Source: Eubacterium sp.
Lineage (GTDB): Bacteria > Bacillota > Clostridia > Lachnospirales > Lachnospiraceae
Assembly (NCBI GenBank): GCA_017459945.1
Contig: JAFUBZ010000021.1
Coordinates: forward strand, 62,001-126,000
Reading direction: 5' to 3'
Length of the DNA: 64,000 bases
Positions 24,393-33,600 of the stretch are shown here, piece by piece. Positions within the stretch are counted from its first letter, which is position 1; each line of letters begins with the position of its first letter. Position numbers and translations under genes: made by a program. Below the pieces are notes generated by a model. That model saw only the letters and a program-made list of their open reading frames with translations. It was not told the origin of the DNA and did no database searches.

Positions 24393-25049
24393 TTATCTTT
24401 TTGTCACGATCTCGCCGTCATTTTTATAAATGCTGTTTTCCGGCACAACGCCTCTGACGCAGGAAGTCGGATAAACATTGGAGTTTCTGCCAATCACGGT
24501 TCCCGGATTGCAGACTGCGTTGCATCCTACTTCAACATGATCACCGAGCATCGCACCAAACTTTTTGATGCCTGTCTCAATCTGCTCTGTTCCGTTATGA
24601 ACGATAACGAGCTGCTTATCCGCTTTTACATTGGATGTGATGGAACCGGCTCCCATATGAGAGTAGTATCCAAGGATCGAATCGCCAACATAGTTATAAT
24701 GTGGTGTCTGTACATGATCGAACAGGATCACATTTTTGAGTTCTACGGAATTGCCTACGACACAGTTCGCGCCGACCAGCGCGGAGCTGCGGATGAACGC
24801 ACCATGACGAACTTCTGTCTCCGGTCCGATGATACACGGAGCACCAAGGTAAGCTGACGGAAATACCGTTGCTGTCTTATGTACCCAGACATGCTCCTGT
24901 ACTTCTTCATAGTCATCTCCAAGTGTCGGTCCGAGAGAAAGGATCATGTCCTTGATCCCTTTTAACGCTTCCCAGGGATAGGTAAACTGTGACAGATAGT
25001 CTGCTGCCAGTGTATGATCCAGATCATATAAGTCTTTTATTGTATACAT
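24393..25049 (-). CDS. Left-handed beta-helix (hexapeptide) acyl/nucleotidyltransferase-like protein
   Basis: 218 residues from ATG 25047-25049 (MYTIKDLYDLD), with AAAGGAG 6 bases upstream. An open frame continues to 25217 but that part is the ribozyme. Hexapeptide repeats run through the middle (HKTATVFPSAYLGAPCIIG, SALVGANCVVGNSVELKNVI, GAMLGDHVEVGCNAVCNPGT), the LbH fold of GlmU C-terminal acetyltransferases. Lacks the N-terminal uridylyl domain of GlmU. In an operon with nagB and glmM it could acetylate glucosamine-1-P or handle UDP-GlcNAc; function is inferred from context. Confidence 0.82.
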   Translation of the reverse strand: MYTIKDLYDLDHTLAADYLSQFTYPWEALKGIKDMILSLGPTLGDDYEEVQEHVWVHKTATVFPSAYLGAPCIIGPETEVRHGAFIRSSALVGANCVVGNSVELKNVILFDHVQTPHYNYVGDSILGYYSHMGAGSITSNVKADKQLVIVHNGTEQIETGIKKFGAMLGDHVEVGCNAVCNPGTVIGRNSNVYPTSCVRGVVPENSIYKNDGEIVTKR

Positions 25050-25109
25050 ATATTCTCCTTTATGTGCAATCTGATCTGACGATGAGAGAACCTTTGTTAC
25101 AGTGTTGAT

Positions 25110-25240
25110 TCTGCTTTTTTCTTTCTCTCTGACGACCCGTCGTGACATCCTGTCTTTCCGATGCCTTTGGCCGTGGCAGCACCCGCCGAATCTTTCGATC
25201 ACTGCCAACCTCGTCAACCCGTCAGGGTCCTGGCGCTAAT
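25110..25240 (-). ncRNA. glmS ribozyme (riboswitch), in front of hexapeptide-nagB-glmM
   Basis: Self-cleaving RNA cofactored by glucosamine-6-P. On the minus strand the conserved core is plain: cleavage site A25237 | G25236 in TTAGCGCCAGGACC, then GACGAGG, a stem-loop with ATCGAA, and TTCGGCGGGTGC followed by a P4-like region. The 3' end (~25110) is approximate. It lies between the glmS stop (25351) and the start of the hexapeptide gene (25049), so it heads that operon; the 5' region of glmS itself (27220-27370) shows no such core. Cleavage would destabilise the hexapeptide-nagB-glmM transcript when glucosamine-6-P is high. Confidence 0.92.
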
Positions 25241-25281
25241 AGCTTCCTTTTCCTCCTTAAAAACAGGAACCTATTTTAAAA

Positions 25282-25319
25282 AATAACCCGAATGTGTAAA
25301 TTTTCACATTCGAGTTATT
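25282..25319 (-). terminator. Terminator of glmS
   Basis: Minus strand stem AATAACTCGAATGTG / CACATTCGGGTTATT (one mismatch), 8-base loop, followed by TTTTTAAAA. It lies between glmS and the ribozyme and partly overlaps the promoter of the ribozyme operon. Confidence 0.8.
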
Positions 25320-25345
25320 ATAACCTACGGTCTTACTTTTTGCAA
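25317..25345 (-). promoter_or_regulatory. Promoter of the ribozyme-controlled operon
   Basis: Minus strand TTGCAA (25340-25345), 17 bases, TATAAT (25317-25322), just past the glmS stop. Transcripts would start inside the glmS terminator stem (about 25310), so a transcript from here could fold only a shortened version of that hairpin at its 5' end before entering the ribozyme. The -35 lies in a duplicated piece of the glmS 3' end. Confidence 0.68.
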
Positions 25346-25380
25346 GATTTTCACTCTACGGTGACACTTTTTGCAAGATT
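25325..25380 (-). repeat. Tandem imperfect duplication of the glmS 3' end
   Basis: AATCTTGCAAAAAGT + 3 variable bases + ACCGTAG occurs at the true gene end (25380 to about 25356) and again immediately after the stop (25350 to about 25326). The second copy supplies the TTGCAA -35 box of the next operon. Confidence 0.7.
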
Positions 25381-27219
25381 ACGCGGTTTATCAACATCAA
25401 GGCCGCGCGCAACACTTAAGTAATAGCCAAGCAGCTGCAGCGGAACGACTGCAAGTGAAGCCGCAAAATGCTCATCCGTTTTCGGAATGTAAACCGTAAA
25501 ATCAGCATTGTCTTCCACGGAATAATTCCCGTAGCTGGTCACACCCAGAAGATATGCGCCACGCGAACGGCACTCGAGCATATTGGAAATCGTTTTTTCA
25601 AACAATCCGGACTGCGTCAGGATACCGATCACAAAGGTTCCTTCCTCGATCAGACTGATCGTGCCATGCTTCAACTCTCCTGCCGCATAAGCTTCGCTGT
25701 GGATATAGGAAATCTCCTTCATCTTAAGACTGCCTTCCATACTGATCGCGTAATCAATGCCTCGTCCGATAAAGAATGCATCGGAAGCATTTGCGAATTT
25801 TGCCGCGAACCACTGAATCCGCTCTTTCTCTTCCAGGATTCTTGCGATCTTGTCAGGCAGGGCAAACAGCTCCTGTGCCATTTCATCATAACACTCCTGT
25901 GTCAGTGTTCCTCTTACAAGGCCAAACTGCATCGCGATGATATAGCAGGCGATCAACTGGGACGAATATGCTTTTGTGGTTGCAACAGAGATCTCCGGAC
26001 CTGCCATCGTGTAGAATACACTGCCTGCTTCTCTGGCAATACTGCTGCCGATCACGTTGACGATCGCAAGGGTTTTTACCCCCTGTGCATTCGATTCTCG
26101 TAACGCTGCAAGCGTATCGGCCGTCTCCCCGGACTGGCTGATCACGATCACAAGTGCGTTCGGGTCAAACAGCATCTTTCTGTAGCGGAACTCCGACGCC
26201 AGTTCAACGCGAACAGGAATGCCCGCGATATCCTCAATCGCATACTGCGCTGCAACTGCGACATGATAAGCGGATCCGCATGCCGTAATATAGATCTGAG
26301 AGAATCCGGAAATCTCTTCATCCGTCAGACCGATCTCCGAGAAATCAAACCGGTTCTCCTTCCAGACAGAATTCAATGTATCCCGCACAGCCTTTGGCTG
26401 CTCATGGATTTCCTTCATCAGGAAATGCTCAAAGCCGTCTTTTTCTGCCGCCTGCGCGTCCCACTTGACCTCGGTGAGCTCTTTTTCCACCACGTCACCG
26501 TTCAGATCATAAAAAGTGGCTTCGCCGCCGGCAAGTCTTGCCATCTCAAGGTTGCCGATATAATACACATTTCTGGTATATTTCAGAATGGCCGGCACAT
26601 CAGAAGCGACATACGTATCTTCATCCGTAACACCGATGATCATCGGGCTGTCTTTTCTGGCCACATAGATCTCGCCCGGATAATCTTTAAACATCACTGC
26701 CAGTGCATATGAGCCGCGGACACGGACCATGGTCTTTGCGATCGCATCGATCGGGCCGACCTTGTATTTCTTATAGTAATAATCCACCAGCTTGATTACA
26801 ACCTCTGTATCCGTCTGGCTGTAAAACTTATATCCATGACGAAGCAGCTTATCGGTCAGCTCCTGATAGTTTTCGATGATCCCATTATGGACACCGACGA
26901 CTTCCGATTCCACTTCACCGGAACCGGATCCGGTACAGTTACCGCTCACATGCGGGTGCGCATTCACCTTGCTCGGCTCACCATGTGTTGCCCAGCGGGT
27001 ATGTCCGATCCCACATGTTCCGGGCACCGCTCTGCCCTCATCCGTCATCTCAGAAAGGTTGACCAGCTTTCCGGTCGACTTGACGACTTCCGCCAGGTTT
27101 TCACCGTCTCTGACGGCAATACCTGCCGAATCGTATCCTCTGTATTCAAGTTTGGAAAGCCCTTCCAGAAGAATCGGTGCTGCCTGTTTTTTTCCTATGT
27201 ATCCTACGATTCCACACAT
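25351..27219 (-). CDS. glmS: Glutamine-fructose-6-phosphate aminotransferase GlmS
   Basis: 622 residues (family about 600-610). Makes glucosamine-6-P from fructose-6-P and glutamine. N-terminal Ntn amidotransferase with catalytic Cys2 (MCGIVGYIG), GHTRWATHGEP, and two SIS domains (ISQSGETADT, GPEISVATTKAYSSQ) ending ...NLAKSVTVE, the usual C-terminus. A short Gly/Ser insertion (GNCTGSGSGEVESE) lies between HPH and VGVHNG, where most relatives pass directly; it explains the extra length. GGAGG site 6 bases upstream. No ribozyme core in its leader. Confidence 0.97.
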   Translation of the reverse strand: MCGIVGYIGKKQAAPILLEGLSKLEYRGYDSAGIAVRDGENLAEVVKSTGKLVNLSEMTDEGRAVPGTCGIGHTRWATHGEPSKVNAHPHVSGNCTGSGSGEVESEVVGVHNGIIENYQELTDKLLRHGYKFYSQTDTEVVIKLVDYYYKKYKVGPIDAIAKTMVRVRGSYALAVMFKDYPGEIYVARKDSPMIIGVTDEDTYVASDVPAILKYTRNVYYIGNLEMARLAGGEATFYDLNGDVVEKELTEVKWDAQAAEKDGFEHFLMKEIHEQPKAVRDTLNSVWKENRFDFSEIGLTDEEISGFSQIYITACGSAYHVAVAAQYAIEDIAGIPVRVELASEFRYRKMLFDPNALVIVISQSGETADTLAALRESNAQGVKTLAIVNVIGSSIAREAGSVFYTMAGPEISVATTKAYSSQLIACYIIAMQFGLVRGTLTQECYDEMAQELFALPDKIARILEEKERIQWFAAKFANASDAFFIGRGIDYAISMEGSLKMKEISYIHSEAYAAGELKHGTISLIEEGTFVIGILTQSGLFEKTISNMLECRSRGAYLLGVTSYGNYSVEDNADFTVYIPKTDEHFAASLAVVPLQLLGYYLSVARGLDVDKPRNLAKSVTVE

Positions 27220-27323
27220 AAAAAACCTCCATGAAAACGTAATCTAAGTCACTCTGATAAAGCATCATAGTAAATATCATAATGAAAAATGGTGAAATTT
27301 CAATATACAATTTTGATATAGAA

Positions 27324-27352
27324 TTGAGAATTCTCAAAAAATGAGATATAGT
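27324..27352 (+). promoter_or_regulatory. Promoter with perfect 14-bp palindrome before the unknown gene at 27375
   Basis: TTGAGA (27324-27329), 17 bases, TATAGT (27347-27352). The -35 lies in the perfect palindrome TTGAGAATTCTCAA (27324-27337), a probable operator. It is only about 100 bases from the divergent glmS start. Confidence 0.6.
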
Positions 27353-27374
27353 TAGAGCAGTTTGGAGGACGCAT

Positions 27375-28163
27375 ATGGAATATATCAAGCACAGCAAACT
27401 GAACGGTCAATACACAGCCTTTTTAAACGGCGGGTGTCTGAACTATCAGGATGAGAAAGGCGCCTACAAGATCCTGGTCGGAAAACGCGCCTGGTTTCAT
27501 CTGCTTACGTTAGAAGAAAATGAACAGGTAACACGCAGTCTGGATATCGATCTTTTAACAGGCAACGTCTACTACTCTGTCGACAATCATACCGGCACCG
27601 GTCTGGCGTATTATTATGATATGAACACCACCAAGGTCTGGAATAACCGGATCTTAAGGCTGATCAAAAACATCCGGGATGAGGACCTGAAACCTGAACT
27701 TCCGCTCAAAAGAGCACTCCAAAAGCTTCCATGTAATGACTGGGCAGAGGTGCTTTCCATCATACCTGGCTTTGATATGGCTATGGAAAGACGCTATGAC
27801 GATCTGTTCCTGCCGCACCAGGAAGTGACATTTGTCAAATTCAACGGTTCTGACGATTCCTTACCCGAACTGCCGGAAGCCATCGAACTGCATCTGCCGT
27901 CTCAAGTCACAACGAGCGCTGATCTGTCCTATACATTTCAGATCTTGATGGAAGGCGACACTTACACACTTCATTATGAAAACAATACCATCGGTGCGGA
28001 ATTCTTTAATGAGGACGAAGTCTATGAACGGCTCTTAAGCCCGAAGGAGCAGGGCTGGGTCGCATCACTTGCCAAAGAAGCCGGCAAATCTGATGCGGAT
28101 CATGAACAGATCCGCCAGCTTTTGATGCTGTTTTTACGAAGAGAGCTGGAGATCATTTCATAA
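27375..28163 (+). CDS. Unrecognised 262-residue protein
   Basis: Start ATG 27375 has GGAGG 6 bases upstream and a promoter in front, so expression is likely. No signal peptide, membrane helix or catalytic motif is evident. The sequence is acidic with beta-rich aromatic stretches (YKILVGKRAWFHLLTLEENE; YTFQILMEGDTYTLHYENNT) and a leucine-rich helical end (QIRQLLMLFLRRELEIIS). It could be a small sensor or binding protein. Monocistronic: terminator 30 bases downstream, glmS divergent. I cannot assign a function. Confidence 0.7.
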   Translation: MEYIKHSKLNGQYTAFLNGGCLNYQDEKGAYKILVGKRAWFHLLTLEENEQVTRSLDIDLLTGNVYYSVDNHTGTGLAYYYDMNTTKVWNNRILRLIKNIRDEDLKPELPLKRALQKLPCNDWAEVLSIIPGFDMAMERRYDDLFLPHQEVTFVKFNGSDDSLPELPEAIELHLPSQVTTSADLSYTFQILMEGDTYTLHYENNTIGAEFFNEDEVYERLLSPKEQGWVASLAKEAGKSDADHEQIRQLLMLFLRRELEIIS

Positions 28164-28193
28164 TATATCCTGTTTTCAATTTTTCAATAAAAA

Positions 28194-28232
28194 ACGCAGA
28201 CGTGTCCTTTTAGACACGCCTGCGTGATTTTT
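28194..28232. terminator. Bidirectional terminator between the unknown gene and lysS
   Basis: Stem ACGCAGACGTGTC / GACACGCCTGCGT (one mismatch, 28194-28206 and 28213-28225), flanked by A-run on the left and seven T on the right, serving both the plus-strand gene and lysS. Confidence 0.88.
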
Positions 28233-28246
28233 TTCAATTTCTATTC

Positions 28247-29737
28247 TTATTTATCCAGACTCTTCAGTGTCGGGAATGCGATGACATCCCTGATCGCCTC
28301 GGAATCCGTCAGCAGCATAACCAGCCGGTCGATACCGTAGCCGATTCCGCCGGTCGGCGGCATACCGACTTCCAGAGCATTCAGGAAGTCTTCATCAGTG
28401 TGCTGCGCTTCCTCATCGCCAGCTTCCGCATTTGCATCCTGTGCTGCAAAGCGCTCGCGCTGATCGATCGGATCGTTTAACTCAGAGTATGCGTTACACA
28501 TCTCCCAGCCGTTGATGTAAAGCTCAAAACGCTCTACCTTCGTCGGGTCATCCGGCTTTTTCTTTGTCAGCGGAGAGATCTCGATCGGATGGTCCATGAT
28601 GAAGACCGGCTGGATCAGCTTCTCCTCACAGTATTCATCGAAGAACAGATTGATGATGTCACCGCGCTTATGGTGCGGTTCGATCTCAATGCCTTTCTCT
28701 TTTGCGAGTGCACGCGCTTCTTCATCGGTTTTGATCTCTTCGAAATCAATCCCTGCGTATTTCTTGATGGCATCATTCATGGTCAGACGGCCAAACGGTT
28801 TGCCCAGATCGATCTCGGTTCCCTTGTAGGTGATCTTGGTATCACCGCAGACTTTCTTTGCCAGATGACGGAACATGCTCTCGGTCAGCTCCATCATGCC
28901 ATAATAATCTGTGTAAGCCTGATACAGCTCCATCAGCGTAAATTCCGGATTGTGACGGGTATCGACGCCCTCGTTACGGAATACACGGCCAATCTCATAG
29001 ACACGCTCTAATCCGCCAACGATCAGACGCTTTAAGTAAAGTTCCAGAGAGATACGAAGCTTTACATCCTCATCAAGCGCATTGTAGTGCGTCTCAAACG
29101 GACGTGCTGCTGCACCGCCCGCATTGGAAACGAGCATCGGTGTCTCGACTTCCATGAAATCGCGCTCGTCTAAGAAGTTCCGGATCTCTTTGATGATCTG
29201 GGAACGCTTGATGAATGTATCGCGCACTTCCTCGTTCATGATCAGATCCACGTAACGCTGACGATAACGCAGGTCCGTATCTGTCAGACCGTGGAACTTC
29301 TCCGGAAGCACCTGCAGGCTCTTTGAAAGAAGTGTTACTTCAACAGCATGAACAGAGATCTCGCCTGTCTTTGTCTTAAATACTTCTCCACGGATTCCGA
29401 CGATATCGCCGATATCATACTTTTTGAAATCCTTATAGCTGTCTTCTCCGACATTGTCTCTTGCAACATATGCCTGAATGTCGCCCTGCTTATCGCGGAT
29501 ATGGCAAAAAGAAGCCTTACCCATCACGCGTTTGAGCATGATACGTCCGGCAACAGATACTTCCTTGCCTTCCAGCGCATCATAGTTGTCCTTGATCTCC
29601 TTACTATGATGGGTCATGTTGTACTTTGTGATCTGGAACGGGTCCTTGCCGGCTTCCTGAAGGTTTTTTAACTTTTCACGCCGGTTTTTCAAGATCTGAT
29701 TCAGATCCGGCTCCTGTCCGTTGTTTGGCTTTGCCAT
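28247..29737 (-). CDS. lysS: Lysyl-tRNA synthetase, class II
   Basis: 496 residues. N-terminal OB-fold anticodon domain ([20 protein letters not shown]), then the class II core: motif 2-like [39 protein letters not shown] and motif 3 [17 protein letters not shown]. Complete at both ends. Follows greA with 30 bases between, the common Firmicutes pair greA-lysS, at the end of a long operon starting at pgi or at greA's own promoter. No T-box leader is present. Confidence 0.97.
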   Translation of the reverse strand: MAKPNNGQEPDLNQILKNRREKLKNLQEAGKDPFQITKYNMTHHSKEIKDNYDALEGKEVSVAGRIMLKRVMGKASFCHIRDKQGDIQAYVARDNVGEDSYKDFKKYDIGDIVGIRGEVFKTKTGEISVHAVEVTLLSKSLQVLPEKFHGLTDTDLRYRQRYVDLIMNEEVRDTFIKRSQIIKEIRNFLDERDFMEVETPMLVSNAGGAAARPFETHYNALDEDVKLRISLELYLKRLIVGGLERVYEIGRVFRNEGVDTRHNPEFTLMELYQAYTDYYGMMELTESMFRHLAKKVCGDTKITYKGTEIDLGKPFGRLTMNDAIKKYAGIDFEEIKTDEEARALAKEKGIEIEPHHKRGDIINLFFDEYCEEKLIQPVFIMDHPIEISPLTKKKPDDPTKVERFELYINGWEMCNAYSELNDPIDQRERFAAQDANAEAGDEEAQHTDEDFLNALEVGMPPTGGIGYGIDRLVMLLTDSEAIRDVIAFPTLKSLDK

Positions 29738-29767
29738 TGATTCTTTTCCTCCGCAAATATTCTACGT

Positions 29768-30241
29768 CTATCCCTGAATGGCCAGTACCTTATACTGGAA
29801 AACGCCTGTCTGGGTCTCCACATCTACGGTCTCGCCTACTTTTCTGCCTAATAATGCCTGTCCGACCGGAGATTCGTTGGAAATCTTACCCCTCAGACTG
29901 TTTGCCTCTGTTGAACCCACCAGCTGATACTCCAGTTCCTCGTCAAATTCACAATCAAGGATTTTAACAGTACATCCGACACTGACTTTCTCTGTGTCGA
30001 TCGCATCATTGCTGACAACCTCAGCATTCTTGAGAAGCTCTTCGATCGTTTCGATTCTGGTCTCGATCTCACGCTGCTCATCTTTCGCTGCATCATATTC
30101 CGCATTCTCAGAGAGATCACCCTGTTCTCTTGCTTCTTTGATCTTCTGTGCAATCTCTTTACGACGGACTACCTTGAGTTCATGCAGCTCATCCTGCAGT
30201 TTCTGATGACCTTCCTGGGTCAACAGTGTCTTTTTTTCCAT
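29768..30241 (-). CDS. greA: Transcription elongation factor GreA
   Basis: 157 residues from ATG 30239-30241 (MEKKTLLTQEGHQKLQ). N-terminal coiled coil with the tip acidic pair in DLSENAEYDAAKDEQ that reaches the RNA polymerase active site to rescue backtracked complexes; C-terminal FKBP-like domain (SPVGQALLGRKVGETVDVET). GGAGG lies 12 bases upstream. Own promoter at 30304-30332 with a small hairpin (TGTCGAT / ATCGACA, 30274-30295) in the leader. Confidence 0.96.
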   Translation of the reverse strand: MEKKTLLTQEGHQKLQDELHELKVVRRKEIAQKIKEAREQGDLSENAEYDAAKDEQREIETRIETIEELLKNAEVVSNDAIDTEKVSVGCTVKILDCEFDEELEYQLVGSTEANSLRGKISNESPVGQALLGRKVGETVDVETQTGVFQYKVLAIQG

Positions 30242-30303
30242 TTCCAATTTCCTCCACAAAAAACAAAAGAAAATGTCGATCGTAAGGCATCGACACGGAG
30301 TGT

Positions 30304-30332
30304 ATTATAACGATTTCTTCTAATAAAGTCAA
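30304..30332 (-). promoter_or_regulatory. Promoter of greA-lysS
   Basis: Minus strand TTGACT (30327-30332), 17 bases, TATAAT (30304-30309); the -35 overlaps the stop codon of the preceding gene, so greA-lysS can be expressed apart from the upstream operon. Confidence 0.85.
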
Positions 30333-31492
30333 TCTTTTTCATACGTATCCAGAAAGCTGTGCTTTACGCCATCTTCTTTATAGGCGATGATCGTTTTCAG
30401 ATTGACATTTTCGACACTGCGGAAAATATTTTTTTCAATATACGGACTCTTCTTTGCCAGTTCACGGATCAGCGCTTTCACTTCTGCGCGCTTCGATCCG
30501 CTTTCTGTCCCCCCTTCCAGAGAACAGCTGTCAGTAAACCGGCAGGCACATTGAATAAAATGCAATTTGTTGTAATCCCTCCAGTGTCTGATATCGTCTT
30601 CACGGATCAGATACATGGGGCGGATCAGCTCCATTCCTTCAAAATTCGTGCTGTGCAGCTTTGGCATCATCGTCTGGATCTGTCCGCCATAGAGCATCCC
30701 CATCAAAATGGTCTCGATGACATCGTCGAAATGATGCCCCAGAGCGATCTTGTTGCACCCCAGCTCCTTTGCTTTTGCATACAAATGGCCGCGCCGCATC
30801 CGGGCGCAAAGATAGCATGGCGAATCCTCAATATCCGTCACGATGTCAAAAATATCTGATGAGAAGACCGTGATCGGCACATGTAAAAGCTTCGCATTGT
30901 TTTTTACCGCCAGTGCGTTCTCCTCATTATATCCGGGATCCATCACCAGAAAGACCGTCTCAAAATTCTTTTTCCCATGGCGCTCCAGCTCCTGAAAGAG
31001 CTTAGCCATCAGCATGGAATCCTTGCCACCGGAAATACATACAGCGATCCGGTCTCCGTCTTTGATCAGCTCATACTCATTGATTGCTTTGGTAAACTTT
31101 CTCCAGATCTCCTTCCGGAATTTTTTCACAATGCTGCGCTCAATATCGGCACAAATCTGGTCTGCTTCCGGAAGATATGCCTTGTGTCTGCGAAGGCAGA
31201 TACGAAGCCATGACAGATACCCGCCGTCAATGCTGTAAGCCTGATATCCCGCATCATTCAGCTCTTCCGCCAGTTCCCGGCTTTGCCTTCCGCTTCTGCA
31301 AAACAGATAGATCGGCGCATCATGCGGGAGCTCTGCTTTGTGCTCTGCAATAAAATCATCCGTATTTTGCCACTCCATATTGACGGCCCCCGGATAACTG
31401 TCTTTTTCAAATTCATCTGCACGGCGCATATCGATAACAAGTTTTCTGCCGATATCCGCCTCCAGCTCTTCTATAGTCTTTTGAACGATCAT
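30329..31492 (-). CDS. Rhodanese - TtcA-like fusion (tRNA thiolation PP-loop ATPase)
   Basis: 387 residues from ATG 31490-31492. Residues 1-100 are a rhodanese domain with the active-site Cys loop YLFCRSGRQSRE. Residues 120-387 form a PP-loop ATPase with CISGGKDSMLMA and paired Cys motifs CYLCARMRRG and CACRFTDSC as in the TtcA/TtuA group, which add sulfur to tRNA bases. The fusion places sulfur donor and thiolase in one chain. Located between dusB and greA, consistent with a tRNA-modification role. Confidence 0.87.
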   Translation of the reverse strand: MIVQKTIEELEADIGRKLVIDMRRADEFEKDSYPGAVNMEWQNTDDFIAEHKAELPHDAPIYLFCRSGRQSRELAEELNDAGYQAYSIDGGYLSWLRICLRRHKAYLPEADQICADIERSIVKKFRKEIWRKFTKAINEYELIKDGDRIAVCISGGKDSMLMAKLFQELERHGKKNFETVFLVMDPGYNEENALAVKNNAKLLHVPITVFSSDIFDIVTDIEDSPCYLCARMRRGHLYAKAKELGCNKIALGHHFDDVIETILMGMLYGGQIQTMMPKLHSTNFEGMELIRPMYLIREDDIRHWRDYNKLHFIQCACRFTDSCSLEGGTESGSKRAEVKALIRELAKKSPYIEKNIFRSVENVNLKTIIAYKEDGVKHSFLDTYEKD

Positions 31493-31526
31493 TTTACCTT
31501 CCACACTTTTCTGTCTTTACGTTTTT

Positions 31527-32495
31527 TTACACAGCCAGCAGCTGCATCATGACCTCTTCCAGTTCGTCCCTGGTCTGAACCTCATTGATCCGTCCCCTGA
31601 TATGAGAAGCATTCCTTAAACCTGCCGTATACCATGCAGCATGTTTTCGCATTTCGCGGATCCCGATGTATTCTCCTTTGTTTTCCAGAATCAGGTCCGC
31701 ATGCCGGAGGATCATTTCTACGACCTCCTTCGCGGGAGGTTTGGGCAGATCTTCTCCTGTTTCGATCTTATGTTTGATCTGTGCAAAGATCCAGGGATTC
31801 CCCCGTACCGCACGCCCGATCATAAAGCCGTCACATCCGGTTTCTTTTTGCATGCGTAAAACATCCTCTGCGCAGGACAGGTCTCCGTTCCCGATGACAG
31901 GAATTGAAATCGCTTCCTTTACCTGTCTGATGATCTCCCAGTCTGCCTTTCCGGAATAGTACTGCTGCCTTGTTCTTCCATGAACTGCAACCGCAGCCAC
32001 CCCGCAGTCCTCCGCGATCTTTGCGATCTCCACGGCATTGACATGGTCTTCGTCAAATCCTTTGCGGATCTTTACCGTGACAGGCTTTTTGCTGGCTTTG
32101 ACCAGTTTTGCAAGGATTTCCCGTACGAGCTTCGGATCTTTCATAAGCGCCGACCCCTCACCATTGTTGACGACCTTCGGGACCGGACACCCCATATTAA
32201 AATCCAGGATGTCAAACGGCTGATCCTGAATCTGTGACGCGACTTCTGCTATGATATCCGGATCTGATCCGAACAGCTGGAGGGAAACAGGATGCTCTGT
32301 TGCAGATGTTTCCATCAGCTTCTGCGTGTTCTTGTTCCGGAAATGGATCGCCTTTGCACTGACCATTTCCATACAAACAAGTCCGGCTCCCTGCTCTTTG
32401 CAGAGAAGCCGGAACGAAAGATCTGTCACACCTGCCATCGGCGCAAGGATCAGGTTATTCTCTAATGTTACATTTCCTACGTTAAGCTGCTTCAC
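31527..32495 (-). CDS. dusB: tRNA-dihydrouridine synthase DusB-like
   Basis: 322 residues. FMN-dependent TIM barrel that reduces uridines in tRNA: start [20 protein letters not shown], catalytic Cys in [23 protein letters not shown] contacts [12 protein letters not shown] and [22 protein letters not shown] near residue 230. Begins with GTG at 32493-32495, overlapping the coaX stop by four bases (GTGA), so translation is coupled. Confidence 0.95.
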   Translation of the reverse strand: MKQLNVGNVTLENNLILAPMAGVTDLSFRLLCKEQGAGLVCMEMVSAKAIHFRNKNTQKLMETSATEHPVSLQLFGSDPDIIAEVASQIQDQPFDILDFNMGCPVPKVVNNGEGSALMKDPKLVREILAKLVKASKKPVTVKIRKGFDEDHVNAVEIAKIAEDCGVAAVAVHGRTRQQYYSGKADWEIIRQVKEAISIPVIGNGDLSCAEDVLRMQKETGCDGFMIGRAVRGNPWIFAQIKHKIETGEDLPKPPAKEVVEMILRHADLILENKGEYIGIREMRKHAAWYTAGLRNASHIRGRINEVQTRDELEEVMMQLLAV

Positions 32496-33265
32496 TTTTT
32501 CCCCTGTTTCTCAAACACGATCCGCAGTCCGTAAAGTGTCAGATTCGGATCATAGATGTCGATCACATCGGTCTCTTTGTTGATCAGAACACCAAGGCCG
32601 CCGGTCGCAACGACTTTAATGTTTTCCAAACCGGATTCCTTTTTCATCTGATTGACGATATATTCCGTCTGTCCGATCTGTCCGTAAACGACACCTGCCT
32701 GCATACTTGTGATGGTATCCTGTGCCAGGATGCTTTCCGGCTTTACGATCTCAAACTCCGGTAGCTTTGCCGTATTGCTCCACAGTGACTGTGCGGAGGA
32801 ACGGATTCCCGGAGCAGTCACACCGGCGATAAAAGCGCCGTCCTCTGTGATCAGGTCAAATGTCGTCGCTGTGCCGTAATCGATCACGATCACAGGGCCG
32901 CCATAAAGGCCATATGCCGCAGCAGCATCCACGATACGGTCTGCGCCGACACTCTGTGGATTTTTATTGCAGACACGGATTCCTGTCCGGATCCCTGCCT
33001 GCACGATGATCGGTGTCGCATTTAAATATTTGACACATGCACTTGTCATGGAATGCATGATATTCGGCACAACAGAGGCAATGATCACATCCGAGATGTC
33101 TTCCATAGCCACATTGTTGTAACTTAAAAGATCCAGCATGATCATCGCATATTCATCTGAAGTACGGGCTGATTTTGTCGTCATGCGAAAGGTTGTAACC
33201 AACTCCTCCCCTTTAAATACACCTAGTGTGAAGTTGGTATTTCCGATATCAATCGTTAAAAGCAT
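32492..33265 (-). CDS. coaX: Type III pantothenate kinase CoaX
   Basis: 257 residues. First step of CoA synthesis, phosphorylating pantothenate. ASKHA-fold signatures: [14 protein letters not shown] at the N-terminus, [21 protein letters not shown] and [11 protein letters not shown] in the middle, APGIRSS. Complete length for type III enzymes. Its start (33265) overlaps the preceding DUF6145-like gene by 10 bases and its end overlaps dusB by 4, part of a tightly packed run. Confidence 0.95.
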   Translation of the reverse strand: MLLTIDIGNTNFTLGVFKGEELVTTFRMTTKSARTSDEYAMIMLDLLSYNNVAMEDISDVIIASVVPNIMHSMTSACVKYLNATPIIVQAGIRTGIRVCNKNPQSVGADRIVDAAAAYGLYGGPVIVIDYGTATTFDLITEDGAFIAGVTAPGIRSSAQSLWSNTAKLPEFEIVKPESILAQDTITSMQAGVVYGQIGQTEYIVNQMKKESGLENIKVVATGGLGVLINKETDVIDIYDPNLTLYGLRIVFEKQGKK

Positions 33266-33600
33266 CTGTCATCCCCCTGTCTCCAAACAATCTGATAATA
33301 CATTTCCAGACCTTCTAAAAGATCTCGTTTCTCTGTCCGCATCTGCTTAACCTTCAGCGCGCTTCCGATCTCATCATACAAAATATCTTCTTCCGCTGCA
33401 TCTGTTTCGATCTGAAGGTTTCCTTCTTCGTCAAAATACAAAGATACGATACCGCCCACATCCTCCGTAAACAGTACGCACATGATCTGCAGATCCTCTT
33501 TTACGCCCTGCGGCAATCCGTCAAACTGCGGATTCAGATAATATTTTTTGTCATATGCACTGGCCGCACATAAAACGACTCGTGAATCATACATATCCAT
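33256..33600 (-). CDS. DUF6145-like conserved protein
   Basis: 114 residues from ATG 33598-33600 (a GTG two codons earlier is possible; CGGGG precedes). Resembles a small conserved protein of Lachnospiraceae that I recall as DUF6145: opening [20 protein letters not shown], then an acidic strand-rich middle and an end [12 protein letters not shown]. No catalytic motif visible. Overlaps birA by 14 bases upstream and coaX by 10 downstream, so it is translated with the biotin ligase and CoA kinase genes; function unknown. Confidence 0.75.
   Translation of the reverse strand: MDMYDSRVVLCAASAYDKKYYLNPQFDGLPQGVKEDLQIMCVLFTEDVGGIVSLYFDEEGNLQIETDAAEEDILYDEIGSALKVKQMRTEKRDLLEGLEMYYQIVWRQGDDRCF

Noticed and set aside
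25050-25217. N-terminal extension of the hexapeptide protein (frame open to 25217)
   Set aside because: This stretch is the glmS ribozyme; the ATG at 25049 has its own ribosome site and matches the family start.
27220-27370. glmS ribozyme in the glmS leader
   Set aside because: The core AGCGCC...GACGAGG...GGCGGGTGC is absent there; the only copy is at 25110-25240.
29738-29767. T-box leader before lysS
   Set aside because: Only 30 bases separate greA and lysS, too short for a T-box.
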